Assembly (NCBI GenBank): GCA_002633005.1
Contig: NMRA01000012.1
Span: forward strand, 1,863,992-1,927,991
Origin: Phoronis australis
Taxonomy: Eukaryota > Phoronida > Phoronidae
DNA length: 64,000 nucleotides
Reading direction: 5' to 3'
Both the position numbers and the translations under genes were made by a program. Below the pieces are notes generated by a model. It saw nothing but the letters and a program-made list of their open reading frames with translations. It searched no databases and had not been told where the DNA came from. This document shows positions 43,799 to 55,879 of this stretch, in pieces (position 1 is the stretch's first letter; each line of letters opens with the position of its first letter).

Positions 43799-43872
43799 CG
43801 AGGACGGAGTCGAACCCGGGACATTGGAATTGCTGGTCGCCGACTTTACCACTACACCATGCAGCGACTGAC
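43799..43872 (-). mobile_element. tRNA-derived SINE head or tRNA pseudogene
   Basis: The minus strand contains an RNA polymerase III A-box-like TGGTGTAGTGGTAAAGTCGG and a perfect B box GGTTCGACTCC about 35 bp apart. The acceptor ends do not pair and no sound anticodon stem can be drawn, so it is not an intact tRNA. This supports a tRNA-derived SINE read toward lower coordinates. Confidence 0.65.
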
Positions 43873-44405
43873 GTCATCAAGAGTGAAAATAGAATACTTA
43901 AAGGAGCACGCGCAATAATCGCATGTTCAGCAAACCGCATTGTACTGTATTTATACGCTACGAAAAATAAGACACATAATTTCCATAAAAATGATATCTT
44001 AATTCTGTGAAATTTTTCTCTCATGTCCTCTTACTTGTAAATCACCGATCTCCAGTTTGAATGCGGGTATCATGTCGTCAGGATCTTTGACTTGAGAATT
44101 ATATTCAGTTACCAGTGGTAACCTACTTTAGCAGACGATAATTTCCCGGTCGAAGCTTCGCGTGAAAAAAACGAGTTTTAAGCTATAATAGTTGGTAAAC
44201 CTTAATTTATGAATTCAATTTATTTCTATTATATTTAAGTTTTCAATTGGTTTTGAGTAAAAGCATTATTTGACAAAAATAGCCCGACTTTTCTTAAAAG
44301 GTCACGACCTCCGACCCCGGGCCTCTGACATAGAAAGTAGTTACAAAGCCGTGGAGAGTCAGAAAAGGTAAATCGATTCATTGCAACGTTTCTCGTTTAG
44401 TATGC

Positions 44406-44582
44406 GGTATAAATAGATTATTACATGTTCTCAGCCGTTATCCCCCTTATCTGGAACCCTCGTGGATTTTGGAGAATTATCACCCTCGGGGCTAAAGCCC
44501 CTCGGGCGATAATTCTCCAAAATCCACTCGGGCTCTAGATAACGGGGGATAACGACTTCGCCATGTAATAATCTATATTTAT
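44406..44582. mobile_element. Foldback MITE with ~75 bp arms
   Basis: A near-perfect hairpin. The outer arms are TAGATTATTACATG with its inverse, the inner arms GTTATCCCCCTTATCT and GTGGATTTTGGAGAATTATC with near-exact inverses. The loop CGGGGCTAAAGCCCCTCGGG is itself a small hairpin. No ORF. High arm identity implies a recent insertion. Confidence 0.85.
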
Positions 44583-44834
44583 CGACATAGTTGCGCATGC
44601 CAACTTCACGTGTTATATTGCATTTGTCATTTCTGACGAGCGTTTCACTGTGAACTAGTTGTAAATAGTAGCCTGAAGATGAGATATGTGTCTCGAAATA
44701 TCGCTTTTTAAATTAAGTTACCTACTGATGTCGTTTGGATTTTCATTGCATTCTTGTGATGTAAAGACAAGATCTCTGTTTAGAGAGTTTGAAAGAACTG
44801 AAATTAAACTAGTAAAAACAGATCAAAGTCGTGT

Positions 44835-45118
44835 CTTTAATGAAATATTATGAATATTTGTAAAATTATTTATCTGAATCTCGCTTATCATCATAGTTGT
44901 TAAGAATCATATGTAGAAATTTCATGTACCATAATATTTTATTTCTTCCAGGTAGCGTCATTGAACTTTCAGTAAATTATTCTTGTTTCATGTTAAAGTG
45001 ATTTTAACCCGATTATTCTGTTAACTTTGTGATTTCTACATGTTTCATTTTCACGACAATCTAAATAAAATTCAACTATTTGGACGTCGTTTGTAACGTT
45101 GTGTCTGGGCGGCAGTGA
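44835..45118 (+). repeat. Dispersed repeat R2, copy 3
   Basis: Matches 38190-38510 over nearly its whole length, including the terminal ACGTCGTTTGTAACGTTG and GGCGGCAGTGAAA/GACGGCAGTGAAA. Confidence 0.8.
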
Positions 45119-45310
45119 AATATAGCAACAGGAAAACTAACACACAGAATATTAACCCGTTTAAAAAGTTACACCATCGTGACGTAACAAAATCGCAACG
45201 AGATGATGGCAACATAAAAACTAACACATGGTACACCCTCGTGAGGTGACCAAATCGCCACGAGATGAAGTCGTGGCGGTGATCTACACCATTTTCACCT
45301 TCCCAGCTAT

Positions 45311-45750
45311 AGTCCCGTTTAGACACCAACTTTTGACCCGGCGCAACTGACACGGAGCAAATTGATCGGTGTCAAGCGTTCGTTTACACACACAACTCAC
45401 TCACTCACTCACTGTGGCAAGACGGAAATTGTAGGCTGGAGAGTGTATCACACATGCGCAGGTTTACAAATCACGGGAGTTGAAGAGACAAAGAAACCGT
45501 ATTGAGGTCATTACACAAGCGCAGTAGAGATGATCCTTTCCGCCTTGTCCCAGTTTCGCGTTTGAACACATAATTGACACCCAGCAAAATGTTTTAGCGC
45601 AAATTGCTCTACCTCACAAACGGGTGGCAAAAGTTGTAACCGCGGTGTCAATTTGCTCCAGTTTTATTCCTGTTTACACACATACTTGCGCTAGAACAAC
45701 TCGTTCCGTGTCAGCTGATCCGTGTCAACTTTTGTAATGTAAACGGCACT
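45311..45750. mobile_element. Non-autonomous DNA transposon (hAT/P-like termini)
   Basis: The left end AGTCCCGTTTAGACACCAAC and the reverse complement of the right end, AGTGCCGTTTACATTACAAA, are imperfect terminal inverted repeats. Similarity continues about 50 bp inward (ACTGACACGGA, GAGCAAATTG/GAACGAGTTG). No coding capacity and no clear target-site duplication. The right end abuts a broken THAP/P-like transposase. Confidence 0.6.
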
Positions 45751-45754
45751 GATG

Positions 45755-47231
45755 ACCCTCTTTGGAATGCATACATCATACGCCGGTTTCACAACTTTCA
45801 AACCAGCATTGGGTTTTTTGGGGGAACTCAAGGACACTTGTCCCAGAATGACTGAATTAACAGTATGGCAGTATTGCAAGTATAACGGGTTGTTGTTTGC
45901 CTGTTTGGCAGAAAAGATTCTCAAGTGTGCCACTATTAAACCGAGGAGGTATTGATTCAATTGAGAACTTCTCCATGTCACCCAGGCATTCCTTGCATAA
46001 ATTTGCTTTTGACAAACCTGATGTCTGCTCAGCCACTACTCCTTGAAAAAGAGCAGGACTTCAGAAAGCATTCCGAGTCTTTCATCTTTCAAATTTACCA
46101 TACAGTGTAGGTCTGCTTTCGTTGAATATGGCAGTGACTGTACTTGGGTGTTCCAGCAGTTTGATTGCGTTGTCTAAGTAGCTGCCATACGTTAAAGACG
46201 CCTTGTATGCTTTCGTGAGAATTTGAAACTCAACACATGTTCGGCAAGGTGGTTTTTCTTCTTTTCCGACTACTTTGAAAACAACTGGTTGTTGGTGATG
46301 TTTTGACAACTCAACCTTGCGTTTATTTCTCTATCCCAGTGAACGGCATTCACCTGTTGATTTGAATATTTAAATAAATTGTTTCAAGCTCCTTGGAACA
46401 CAGTCGATATAACTTTTATGGTACGACTAGTAAAGCTCTACCAAGCCAATGTCGTAAATGATCTCTGCGATGATAACCACAATCACATATTGAAATATAT
46501 ACTGTGTTGTTTGTTGAAATATGTTTCGGATTTTTTGTATAAATTATGCTATCATTTCTAGACGTTACCTGACATTTTGCACTTAACCACATTTTCCACT
46601 GTATTGGCTTTCCGTTCAAAACGACGTTCCTGGTGCATTTGGGATCATCGCCACTCATTCTAATGCAGTTTCTAATCTTTTTGGTGTTGTGTTTGGTGTT
46701 CAGTGAAGGAGCAAGCAGCTGCCCTGGATTCGTTATATAACTGTGAAGTATTTGTGCTCAGACCTACAAAGAGGGGGATTACTGTTACATAGTGAATCCT
46801 GTCGGAATTTGTTACACATGATCATCAATATACAAAACGCTGTTTACGGTACAGGACCACTTTTTGCCCGCAAAAAGTATTATAAGCCTTCGCACGCTGT
46901 TCCCTTCCCTCAGGCAACACAGCATATCACATTTGTAGTATCCACGAATTTCTACCAAATCAATTATTAGTTTTAAACATAAAGAGAAACTTCCGTTAAA
47001 ACTTACAAAAATTAACGTTAAATTCCAATTAAATTATGTTCATGCGTCAAATTAATCCTACTCACATAATGAAAGACCTGTTCTCTTTGCCACCATCCAT
47101 AGGAACAAAATCAACCTTGAGTTTATATAAGTGAAGTTCAGCGATAACTTCATAGAGAATGGAATGCAACTCTGCTGCATGGATACCATTAGCGGGAAAA
47201 TGGCAGACTGGAAATCGGAAGCCTGTGTATC
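45755..47231 (-). pseudogene. THAP9/P-element-like transposase, broken, multi-exon
   Basis: On the minus strand, segment 47066-47231 (acceptor ttgtttcag, donor gtgagtag) encodes GYTGFRFPVCHFPANGIHAA, ELHSILYEVIAELHLYKLKV and DFVPMDGGKENRSFI, the RNase-H-like catalytic part. Segment 46569-46659 encodes CTRNVVLNGKPIQWKMW. From 46353 down come VHWDREINARL, LTKAYKASLTYGSYLDNAIK, LLEHPSTVTAIFNESRP, ERLGMLSEVLLFFKE and, last, LYLQYCHTVNSVILGQVS with KPNAG near 45790. Order and motifs follow the P-element/THAP9 transposase family, including the GTP-binding insertion region. At least three frameshifts or stops. The N-terminal THAP domain was not found on this strand nearby. Confidence 0.75.
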
Positions 47232-47239
47232 CTGAAACA

Positions 47240-50200
47240 AAACGTGTAACCTTACCGGTATGACATCGCCTACGTATTATCTGTGCAAATATTGCGATGA
47301 ATACTTTCAGTCATAATATGTAGAAAATTAAATCAATTACTGGATTTACGGATTGAATGTAAGACATATGCATATGTCGCCACGAGGTTGCCACTACGAG
47401 TGTCAAAGTCAGACAAAAAATACTCCTAAATTCGTTTGAAAGTTTGTGTTGACTTCCAAACTTTAAATTACGTCTAACACTTTTTAGTAGAATGTATACC
47501 TTTGGTTGAATATTTATCTCTTTATTTCATGAAATCAGTGCATTTGCAGTCAGCACACACATCAAACACGCGGTGTAATTGCAACAGGAAGTAAACATAA
47601 GGAAGTCGGAATTGTTTTTTTTTTTTTAGTCAACAGATACAACGCCCGATATTTTGGCCACCTCAGATTTCGTTTGTCTACTGGGATTTTTGCCAAGTCG
47701 CCAAATGCGACTTAATTTGGCAATAAGATAAGCGTCGAACGTTGAGTTTGTTGATCAAATTTTCCTTGACATCAATTTTCTTTTCCTACACGCCCTATTC
47801 CATTGCTACATGGCCCGTTTAGACCACAGTCTGATGCATATGCGCATGAGAACGTTGGCCACGGGAACAGGACATTGATCATATCGGTTACCGTACGTTG
47901 TTGGACATTTCAATGGAATGCAGTAATTATGTCTTTTATTGGTTCAGGAGTCCTGATGTTCACGGATGTTGTTGACAAACCTGTAATGTACTGAGCCAAA
48001 TATTGATAGTTTTCTTAGAAAACTGTATCTATAAGTCAGTTGTGAGGACTTTGGATTACATTAGTTTTTCGGTCCTTTTGGGTGTCATGTTTCAACTGCG
48101 TGAATTTGTTTACTAATGGTTCTAAACGCTAAACACGGTGTTAAACACATTCATGATGTCCATTTGTTTTCACAATTGACTTATCGCAAGCTCCGCCCCC
48201 TTGCGAAATGTCGACAAACGAACAATAAGTTTTACCCGGCAACGTGTTGTTTGTCGGGTGAAATGGCGGCTTGGAAACGAAGGTGTGTCTGAATGGTGTG
48301 TTCTGATTGGTCACTTAAGCCGTCACTCAAAGTCCTGGCGATAGGTCAATTAGTTATTAAACCTCTATCGATGACATTGCTCACGGGTAATGTTCATGAA
48401 CAGTTACGATATATTGTCGTTAGGTTAGAATCTGGAAACAATGAGTAATGTTGCCGTGGTAAGACATATGATTGGAACGTAAAACATTAACGACTCTTTA
48501 TTTCACATTGCAGGGGAGTCAAAGGTTATGTTGTAGCGAGGACTGGGGCGACGAGGAAGCACTGTTGTAACAATGCCCGACGAATCGAATACCGTTGGGC
48601 AATTCCACTTGTGACGGACGTACAATCATAGAACATTTTGATAAACTGTAAAAAAATCTTCATCCCACGAAAATAATTAATACATCAATTGTTAGTTCTC
48701 ATTAAGATCTTTCAATGCATGTATTAACTTTTGTTTGACCTTTTTTAGTTTGGCTGAGAAAATTCCTCTAAAGGGGTGTGACGCACATACACAGATGATT
48801 TGAATTTTGAAAGAAAAAAACATCAATTTTCTGTGAATTGTAAAAAGTTATATTTTATAATTTCATGTGATGATTTAGTGAAATGTTTGCGAAGTACAAC
48901 ACTCTAATTTTTTATGGTAACCTTTAATAAATTTTAGTGTCAGACAACTCGGTGCAAGTTGAGTGCGTGTGACCACAGATTATAGACAACAAATGTACTT
49001 TAGTCTATGGTGTGGCAGACGTACATGACGGACGTACGTGACGAAAGTACGCTCTGAATTTCTAGTATTAAACTGTTTGTTGCGGCTAAGATAGCAATTC
49101 AGAATAATTGAATAATTCAAATTTCAGTATTTAAGCTATGATGCTGTATTTCACGTGCTTCAAAATTAAATTAGATTGTAGTGAAGCATTGGTCTTTGGT
49201 CAGTGTTACGCCGTCCCTGGCCTGCTAGTAGTAGTATCACCATATCTATGGTAGGGCGGTCAAACCAAAAGTCACTACTGTAATCAGAAAGATAATACAT
49301 ACTACTCAATAAAAATTGAAAAATTATCGAAATCGGGGCAAGCAGTTCAAAGTTATTACAATTTTTGTGGCAAAATTTGGGTCACTTGTTTGGATTGGGA
49401 CGGCCATCTTGGACGACAGCGGGATAAGTTACTAGTTTAAAACTTTGTATAAATTATTTTCATCAATAATATGGCGAGATACATCTTTACTTACTATTTT
49501 GCGCTATTCAACAGTTTTCACCACGTTTCGGCTTCGCAGATGTTACTTATTGAGTGATAAATGTGCTCAAAATTCCCGGCGGCACCGACAACATGGCGAC
49601 TTTTGCTGAACTGAAAGGCATGTTTAACCGGCTACTTTGTAATTTGTGAAGATTTAGCGTTGATACATTTTGACAAACGCTGCTCCAAAAATCAACTTCG
49701 TTAAATTTTCACGTTTTTGTGCACAAAATATAAGGAATATTCAATTTGATTTCTAATTATTTTACGGTGAATTTTCTATGCAGGTCATCTTACACTCTGC
49801 TGAAAAATAGTTGAAATATTTTTAAAATGGGTTTTTGTTTGACCATAGACATTTTAACTGCTTTTCAAGGCTTGATTATGTGTCACAAAATGATTCATAT
49901 TTCTCTAAATTTTATGGGTAAATTGTGCTTTGAAGTCGTGTTTTGTAACTTGTTGCTTTCTTACTTCAGATTCCAGGCAACAATATGGGGAACCTTAATT
50001 GGAAAAATAGGCTATCTTGGATTGTGAAGTTTCAAGCCTCCAATTTTTGTTCCTTGCAACTTCATATTTTTTTAATCATGATTGTCGAATTGTGGTGTAA
50101 GGAAACACTATTTGGTCGCCATGGTAATAGTCATAAGCACGTCCAATTTCACATGTAAATTTGTGCTGTTGGATAACGTTTGTAATGCTTAAGTACTGTG

Positions 50201-51560
50201 CATTCTACTTACTTATTATGGTAAAAGCTTGGATCCTTTTGGCTAACAGGTTAGCGTTACTGTACTGAGATTGTTTCAGTTTTGACTGATTTACAGTAGA
50301 TATATCCCTCAACTACCTTCAGTTGAAACCAAATATAGAGTTCCGACTGAAAGCACTTGATTTTGATTTGAACTTTGGAATACCTAAATGATTAAATCAT
50401 AATGGTCCTCTGATTGGTTCTTTCATTTGATTGAGTGATATAATTAGCTTGCCATAAACACCTTTGGGCAACATTTCTTGGTGCTTTGGGTTTACTATTA
50501 TTTCAATAGATTAATACATAAATTTAAAAAAAAAAACATTGTACAGTTGAAAACCAAGTTCATAAGTACCAGTATTTCATTTCATGGGCTCTTGCAATTC
50601 TGTCATTGAGATTGCCACCTCCACTCAAATTACAATTATAGGTGTTGTTCAATTGAAAGGTCACTTCCTTGGTACATTTTGTATTGTACATCTCTGACAC
50701 GCTGTCTGGTCTCTACATGTCCTTGGCAAAAAGCAATTGAGTTATGCCAAGAAATGGAATTGGAAGAACGCCAGGGATTAATTATATGAAAGAAGCAAAA
50801 TTTTGGAGGGTTGACCAATCTTGTCAAAACTGAAGGTTTTTCGACAAGTATCTTTTCTTGCCGGTGCCTTGGATGATCTGCTCCAAGATGAAACTAAATT
50901 TGTGTCTTGTTTGGGAAGTTAGAGACACTATATATGTATGACTGATAATATCAGTGGCGTACACTGATACATAAGAGCTATAGATTGTTGCCATTCAAGG
51001 CGGAACATAGTAACAGTAGTTAGCCACAACAGAATTACACGTGATGTGACTGTTTTTGACTGAGATAGTGAAGACCTCTTTTACGCGAGATGCATCATCA
51101 ACAAGAAAACTTTTTTTCATCAGTACAGAACATGTTTCACATTTGTATCTCCAATCTTTCAGTTGTCTTATAACTGAACAGAAATAGTGAAAACCTCAGC
51201 TTGGCACTGCAAATCATTACAATGCCACTTCATTTCGACAGTACAGAGGGCCATGTACCACTGAAGAAGGCATCCCTTCAAGTGATCTGTACTGAAATAG
51301 AAAATCAATTCCTCGGATGAAGGCGCTGATACTACAAGCTTAAAGTGTACGCAACATGACTCTAGTACCTCAAAATAAATTTTATTATTATATCTTACTT
51401 GATTTCAGTGCCTTTAGTGCGCAGCTCATAAAGAAACACGTAAAAATTGGAAAAAATAATAATTATGTACAACGTCATGGGTTGAACCCAAGTCGGTCGG
51501 CACACTGTTCGGATCAGCAACTAAGACTGAACTAAGTTTATAAAGTGAAGTGAAAGTAAA
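47240..51560. other. Long intergenic region, no gene recognised
   Basis: AT-rich. At 48266 a short MAAWKR reading ends at a plausible donor (AAG|gtgtgtct) downstream of a GC-richer patch (48185-48270), a possible first exon but unsupported by a second. Nothing else could be named. Confidence 0.45.
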
Positions 51561-51592
51561 GTATATTTAGCGTCGAGAAGGTTCGTAGAGGG

Positions 51593-51970
51593 ATGAAAAG
51601 ACGTGTTTGCGGAGGCTGCAGCAACAGCAGTCAGACGGAGAACGTCTCGGTGTTCCGAAGAACGCCAAAGTTGCGCAGTAGTTGCATCGATTCGTGCGCC
51701 GAACGAGAGTGTGGGACCTCAGCGTGGACCAAGCGATTCTGTCCGGAGCTACTCTGTGTTCTGCCCACTTTGAGGAATCGTGTTTCGACTCCAATCAGAG
51801 GAGATGTTACGATGAAGGCCTGGTTCAACAAAGGACAATATTTACTATTCAGAAACATCGGCTCTTTATTCAGGATCGTCCAGTGTTGGATGACTGGCCG
51901 AGCCCGAGGCCGCTTCTCTCGCGGGAGGATCCAGTTCGAAGTAGAAAAGTACGCAGCTGAAAACATATCA
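51593..51970 (+). pseudogene. THAP-domain protein, interrupted
   Basis: The first frame reads MKRRVCGGCSNSSQTENVSV and then F, the CxxC start of a THAP zinc finger with its S-V-F-R step. One base frame change at TTCCGAAG (about 51654) then gives KNAKVAQ, a TAG stop, LHRFVRRTRVWDLSVDQ, SGATLCSAHFEESCFDSNQR. This contains the C-x2-H pair (LCSAHF) that completes the C2CH zinc site. The stop sits where THAP domains carry an invariant tryptophan, so TGG has probably become TAG. THAP domains bind DNA and occur both in cellular regulators and in P-type transposases. Either a sequencing error plus a mutation or a true pseudogene. Confidence 0.75.
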
Positions 51971-52059
51971 AACTCGTTCTCGCTTTCGTGCAACCCCATT
52001 TCGTCATCCTGGCCACCATTCTCGTACGTTTCTTCATAGTATTTGTTCATTTCTTGCTC

Positions 52060-54210
52060 ATAATCGTTGTCGCTTTCAAATTCCCTACTCTCCGCCGTTG
52101 TTCAATGCTAGTCGCTGATCTCTTGTATTCAACCCATGATGTCACATGGCGGGAAATGTGAAAAGTGGCAAAATTGAAAGAGAAATCAAAATTTCGAGCT
52201 AATGACACAAAATAACCATGGATTTGGCTAAATTTTACGTCATACATTTAGTCTGTGGCCACCGGTAATTCGAAATGTGCAAAAATCCATGGTGTATACT
52301 GTTTAAAAATCATACAGTTAGTCATTCAAAATACTCCAGTAACTCCTTTCTTTACTCCACTTGAAATGAAACTGGCCTTCGCTGCGCATAATTGCGCTAA
52401 AAATAGATATGAAGTGATACAAAGATACTCGCATAATTTGTTTACTTGGATGCCATGACAAACCACGCAGACGTGATGTCAGGCAATAAAAATACACAGA
52501 TTTTGGCATCAAACTTTGTATCTTTGCGCACTCAACTCTGGTTACATTTGTATAGCGATTGGTGCATTATTTAGTGGGGGTGGATTGCTCATAAAACCCG
52601 ACGAAGAATTTTTATTTAGTTTTTTCTTGATGTAGAAATTTTCAATTTAATTTTAATTTTTACAAAAATAGGCCTTCTAATAAAAAAATAAACAAATTTA
52701 GAGATTCAAAAAAAATTGACCTTATTTTCATATATAAATAACCTTCACACCCCTTGGTAAGGACAATCCCATGTGGGTAAAAACAGCAAAATCGGTCACT
52801 TGCCGGTGTGTCGTCCATTTTGCGTAGTGTGAATTTTGAACTCAAGATCGAAAAAAAACGTCCCGTAGAGTATGAAACTGCAGTTGAAGTCCGTGCAAAG
52901 ATTTGGAATTAGGATACTGAGTGTTTCAGGATCTGTTAATGTTATAGATTATATTTTCACGCGCGTTAAAAATTTTTAAACAATGATGTTCAGCATGTCA
53001 TCGACGTCACAAGTCAAGATTTGAAAACCTGTTTTAGATACATTCACATAACGCTTTTGCGCAGTTCAGTCCAATATTTTAAGGGGGTTTGGGTTACAAA
53101 GAACCGGACGAAGAAGTTTGAAAAAAGTTTTCGACTTGTATTTATTTTTCTCTTAAGTTGAAATTGACAAAACTTTTATGTTTAAGGACGAAATTTAAAA
53201 TTCTTCGTCCGGAAAGTGAAAATTTGACCTTTATTTTACGTAAAAACATTCAATGCACCCCCACAGCAGGTGAATCCAATTGCCGCAAAGAGCTGATAAA
53301 TGCCTACTTGTCGGTGCCGCGGTTTCACATGACTGGGATTTCTGAACTTGGGCCTTCATTCAAAGGTGAATTTCGCACTTCAGTGGGCAGAGAGGTCAGA
53401 CGCATTTCTTGTACGTTAAGAAAGCTATTTGAGAATCTGATACTTTACTTTTTGTAGCTTAAGATTGTGTAGTTTAACTAATAAAAATTTTTGAAAATGG
53501 AATTTAGGACACTGAAAATACCGAGATTCAAAGACAAAATTGCCGACTTCGACCGCCCTTACCACTGAATTCAGTGAAATACGCAATGAAATTGAAAAGG
53601 ACGCAATTTTCCGAGAACTGGTGCGTTCCGAGGGATGCAATTAATTTCTCGACGAAACAAACCTGACCAAAGTCACAACTTGTTAATTTTTTGTATCCAG
53701 TGAGTTTTATAACTTCTTCCTCTCCGAAACTTGACGTGCTATTCTCGAGGGCGCTCACCGTTCTGACTTCCTCGACGACGCAGACGATTGGTGGAATTGC
53801 GCGGAATATTCCGACGATTTAATTGGTCAATCCAGTCTCGTGAGACTTCACCAGTCAACACGTAGTAACCAGACGATAATTCACGAGACTCGTACTAGTC
53901 GTTCGGTAAGCTTGTCGGATTTATACAGCGGCCGTCTTTTGGACGTCCACTAGAATTTTATTTTGTACGAGTTCGACAAGACGTACAGAAAAAGACGAAC
54001 AAAATTTTTAAAAGTTACTTGAAATGACGGGTAGTTTCTTAATATCATTAGCTGGTCATTAGTCATTTCAAAACTAAGAAATTTACTGCAAATTCGGACG
54101 GTCTATTTTGTGGGAAGACAGGACATTAGTGCTGAAAACTTTACCTCTAGTTAGATTTTTTGGACTTAGTCGACGTTAACATCACTAGTATGAAAGTCGC
54201 AATCTTTTTT
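52060..54210. other. Intergenic, no gene recognised
   Basis: Short ORFs only, none with a domain. AT-rich with homopolymer runs. Confidence 0.5.
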
Positions 54211-54217
54211 AAGTAAA

Positions 54218-54480
54218 ATGTTTCCGCATACAGTTTCAAGCACTTCCATTTTGAAGTCACTATGCTATTACATGGGTGGATACACTACATGGCGCCAAGG
54301 CTGCAGCGGTACCGGCGGAACGCTGGTGCTGGAGGCTAACAAACAGCCTGTTCGGTCAATTTTTTGGAAGATTTGGACTCCCAGTTTTGGAATCTTGTAT
54401 AAGGCCCTGGCTGTCATGCTTATTGTGTTGTATGTCCGAACTAAACTGAAATGTTTATGAATTTGTTTTAATAAAATATA
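54218..54480 (+). CDS. Candidate small membrane protein or last exon
   Basis: An 80-codon frame ends KALAVMLIVLYVRTKLKCL and a stop at 54458-54460, followed 10 bases later by AATAAA in TTTTAATAAAATA. The C-terminal part (about 50-73) is a plausible transmembrane helix. The more compositionally biased segment GTGGTLVLEANKQPVRSIFW precedes it. I do not recognise a family. It could be a terminal exon of an unidentified gene. Confidence 0.25.
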
Positions 54481-55539
54481 TTTCACTTTGGATTCCTAAA
54501 TATTTGTTTGTCTCGACACTGTAGGAAAGAAGGAAGGGTGACGAGCTTGAACGTACATTTTCAGTGATTTTACCAGTCTTTCGATTGTTGTCCTTCATAG
54601 CAGACGATGTGAATTTTGAGGACTCCAAATGTATACGCCTGACTGCTATTATGTTTGGAGTGACGGGAAAATGAATATTTGTGAATTCATAATGGTTATA
54701 TTACGATGTCTTCTCGTTTTTAGTCTTCTTTTTTGCATTTTTGTTGCTATGGGAATTCCAAACGGGACTTGTAGATTTCACAAACTGAAAATTTTTGTAA
54801 ATTTATGAAACACAATGTTAATAGTTATTATAAATCACGGGTAATCTCATCGCTTAACTGCCGCGGGTACCGTTGGCATATACTGTATATGTGACGTTAT
54901 ATAACAAGCCAACGAACATGGCAACAAGATATCGCCGCGATGCAAATAAGTTCATGCATATGAGATAAATAGGTAATCTTACATACATGTACAAAGGAAT
55001 ACTCACTGCGATATCCTACATGTATGTCGAATTCATCTCATCTGGGAATGTCCCAACGAAACCGAATGTGGTGAAAATGTGGAGTTGCCTCCACTAAGTA
55101 TGCCAGTACCCAGCATGTGACAATTTTTGTGGATGTGGCTAGTGGCAGTATTCAAGGTAGTTTGTTAGACTGTGCCTTTTTGGCTCTCATTTTAACTGGG
55201 AGAATTCGCTTCAAGCTAAATATACGTGAAATGTGTGTCTGGTGATACGGGTTTGAAAACTTAGTTCACTGAAATCGGAATTTCTGAGTTACAATGCAGG
55301 ATACAGTGACAAAAGTTGAGGGAATTGAAGTGAAATGACGTCAAACTGTGCGTATACAATAAAGCAGCTAACTAATTGTCCTCAGAGATGCACAGCGAGT
55401 TCAGTTGAACAAATTGTATATGCATTGTTAGACAGCATTAGGCAACTGAATAGTTTACTGGCTACAAAATATCACTACTTCTCTCAAAATATCAGGCAAA
55501 CATGGTTCTTAAGAAATGGATATTAAACCCTATTTTGAT

Positions 55540-55870
55540 GATTTCAACCAAACCCCGTTCTGTCACCTTCTAATGCATCATTGGCGTCAATATTGACAGA
55601 TAAGAACAGGAGTCAGGTAAATACTCATACCCCCAATCTCACAAATTGAGCATTGTGGTCCTTGGTGGGTTGATTTTCCACAGATGCCGTGTAAATCACT
55701 ATAAGCTTAGGCCACGCTTGCCCGTTTAGCAGACTTTGAAATGACTTTTCAGTTTTCCTAAAAACTTTTGAGGGTTGTGAGGGTTACAGAGCATTATTTT
55801 ATTTCAGAGAAGTAGATAGGAATGTCGTTTTCAGTATATGTTAATACGACAAAACCGTGTTTGGTATCCT
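55540..55870 (-). repeat. Dispersed repeat R1, copy 3 (inverted)
   Basis: The reverse complement carries the R1 words GATGCATTAGAAGG, AGGACCACAATG, CACCAAGGACC and GGATACCAAACACGG, matching 26040-26350 and 13385-13605. Confidence 0.7.
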
Positions 55871-55879
55871 TTTAAGGAT

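Noticed and set aside
51476-51500. GGGTTCAACCC B-box-like word on the minus strand
   Set aside because: No A box at the expected distance; likely chance or a very eroded SINE.
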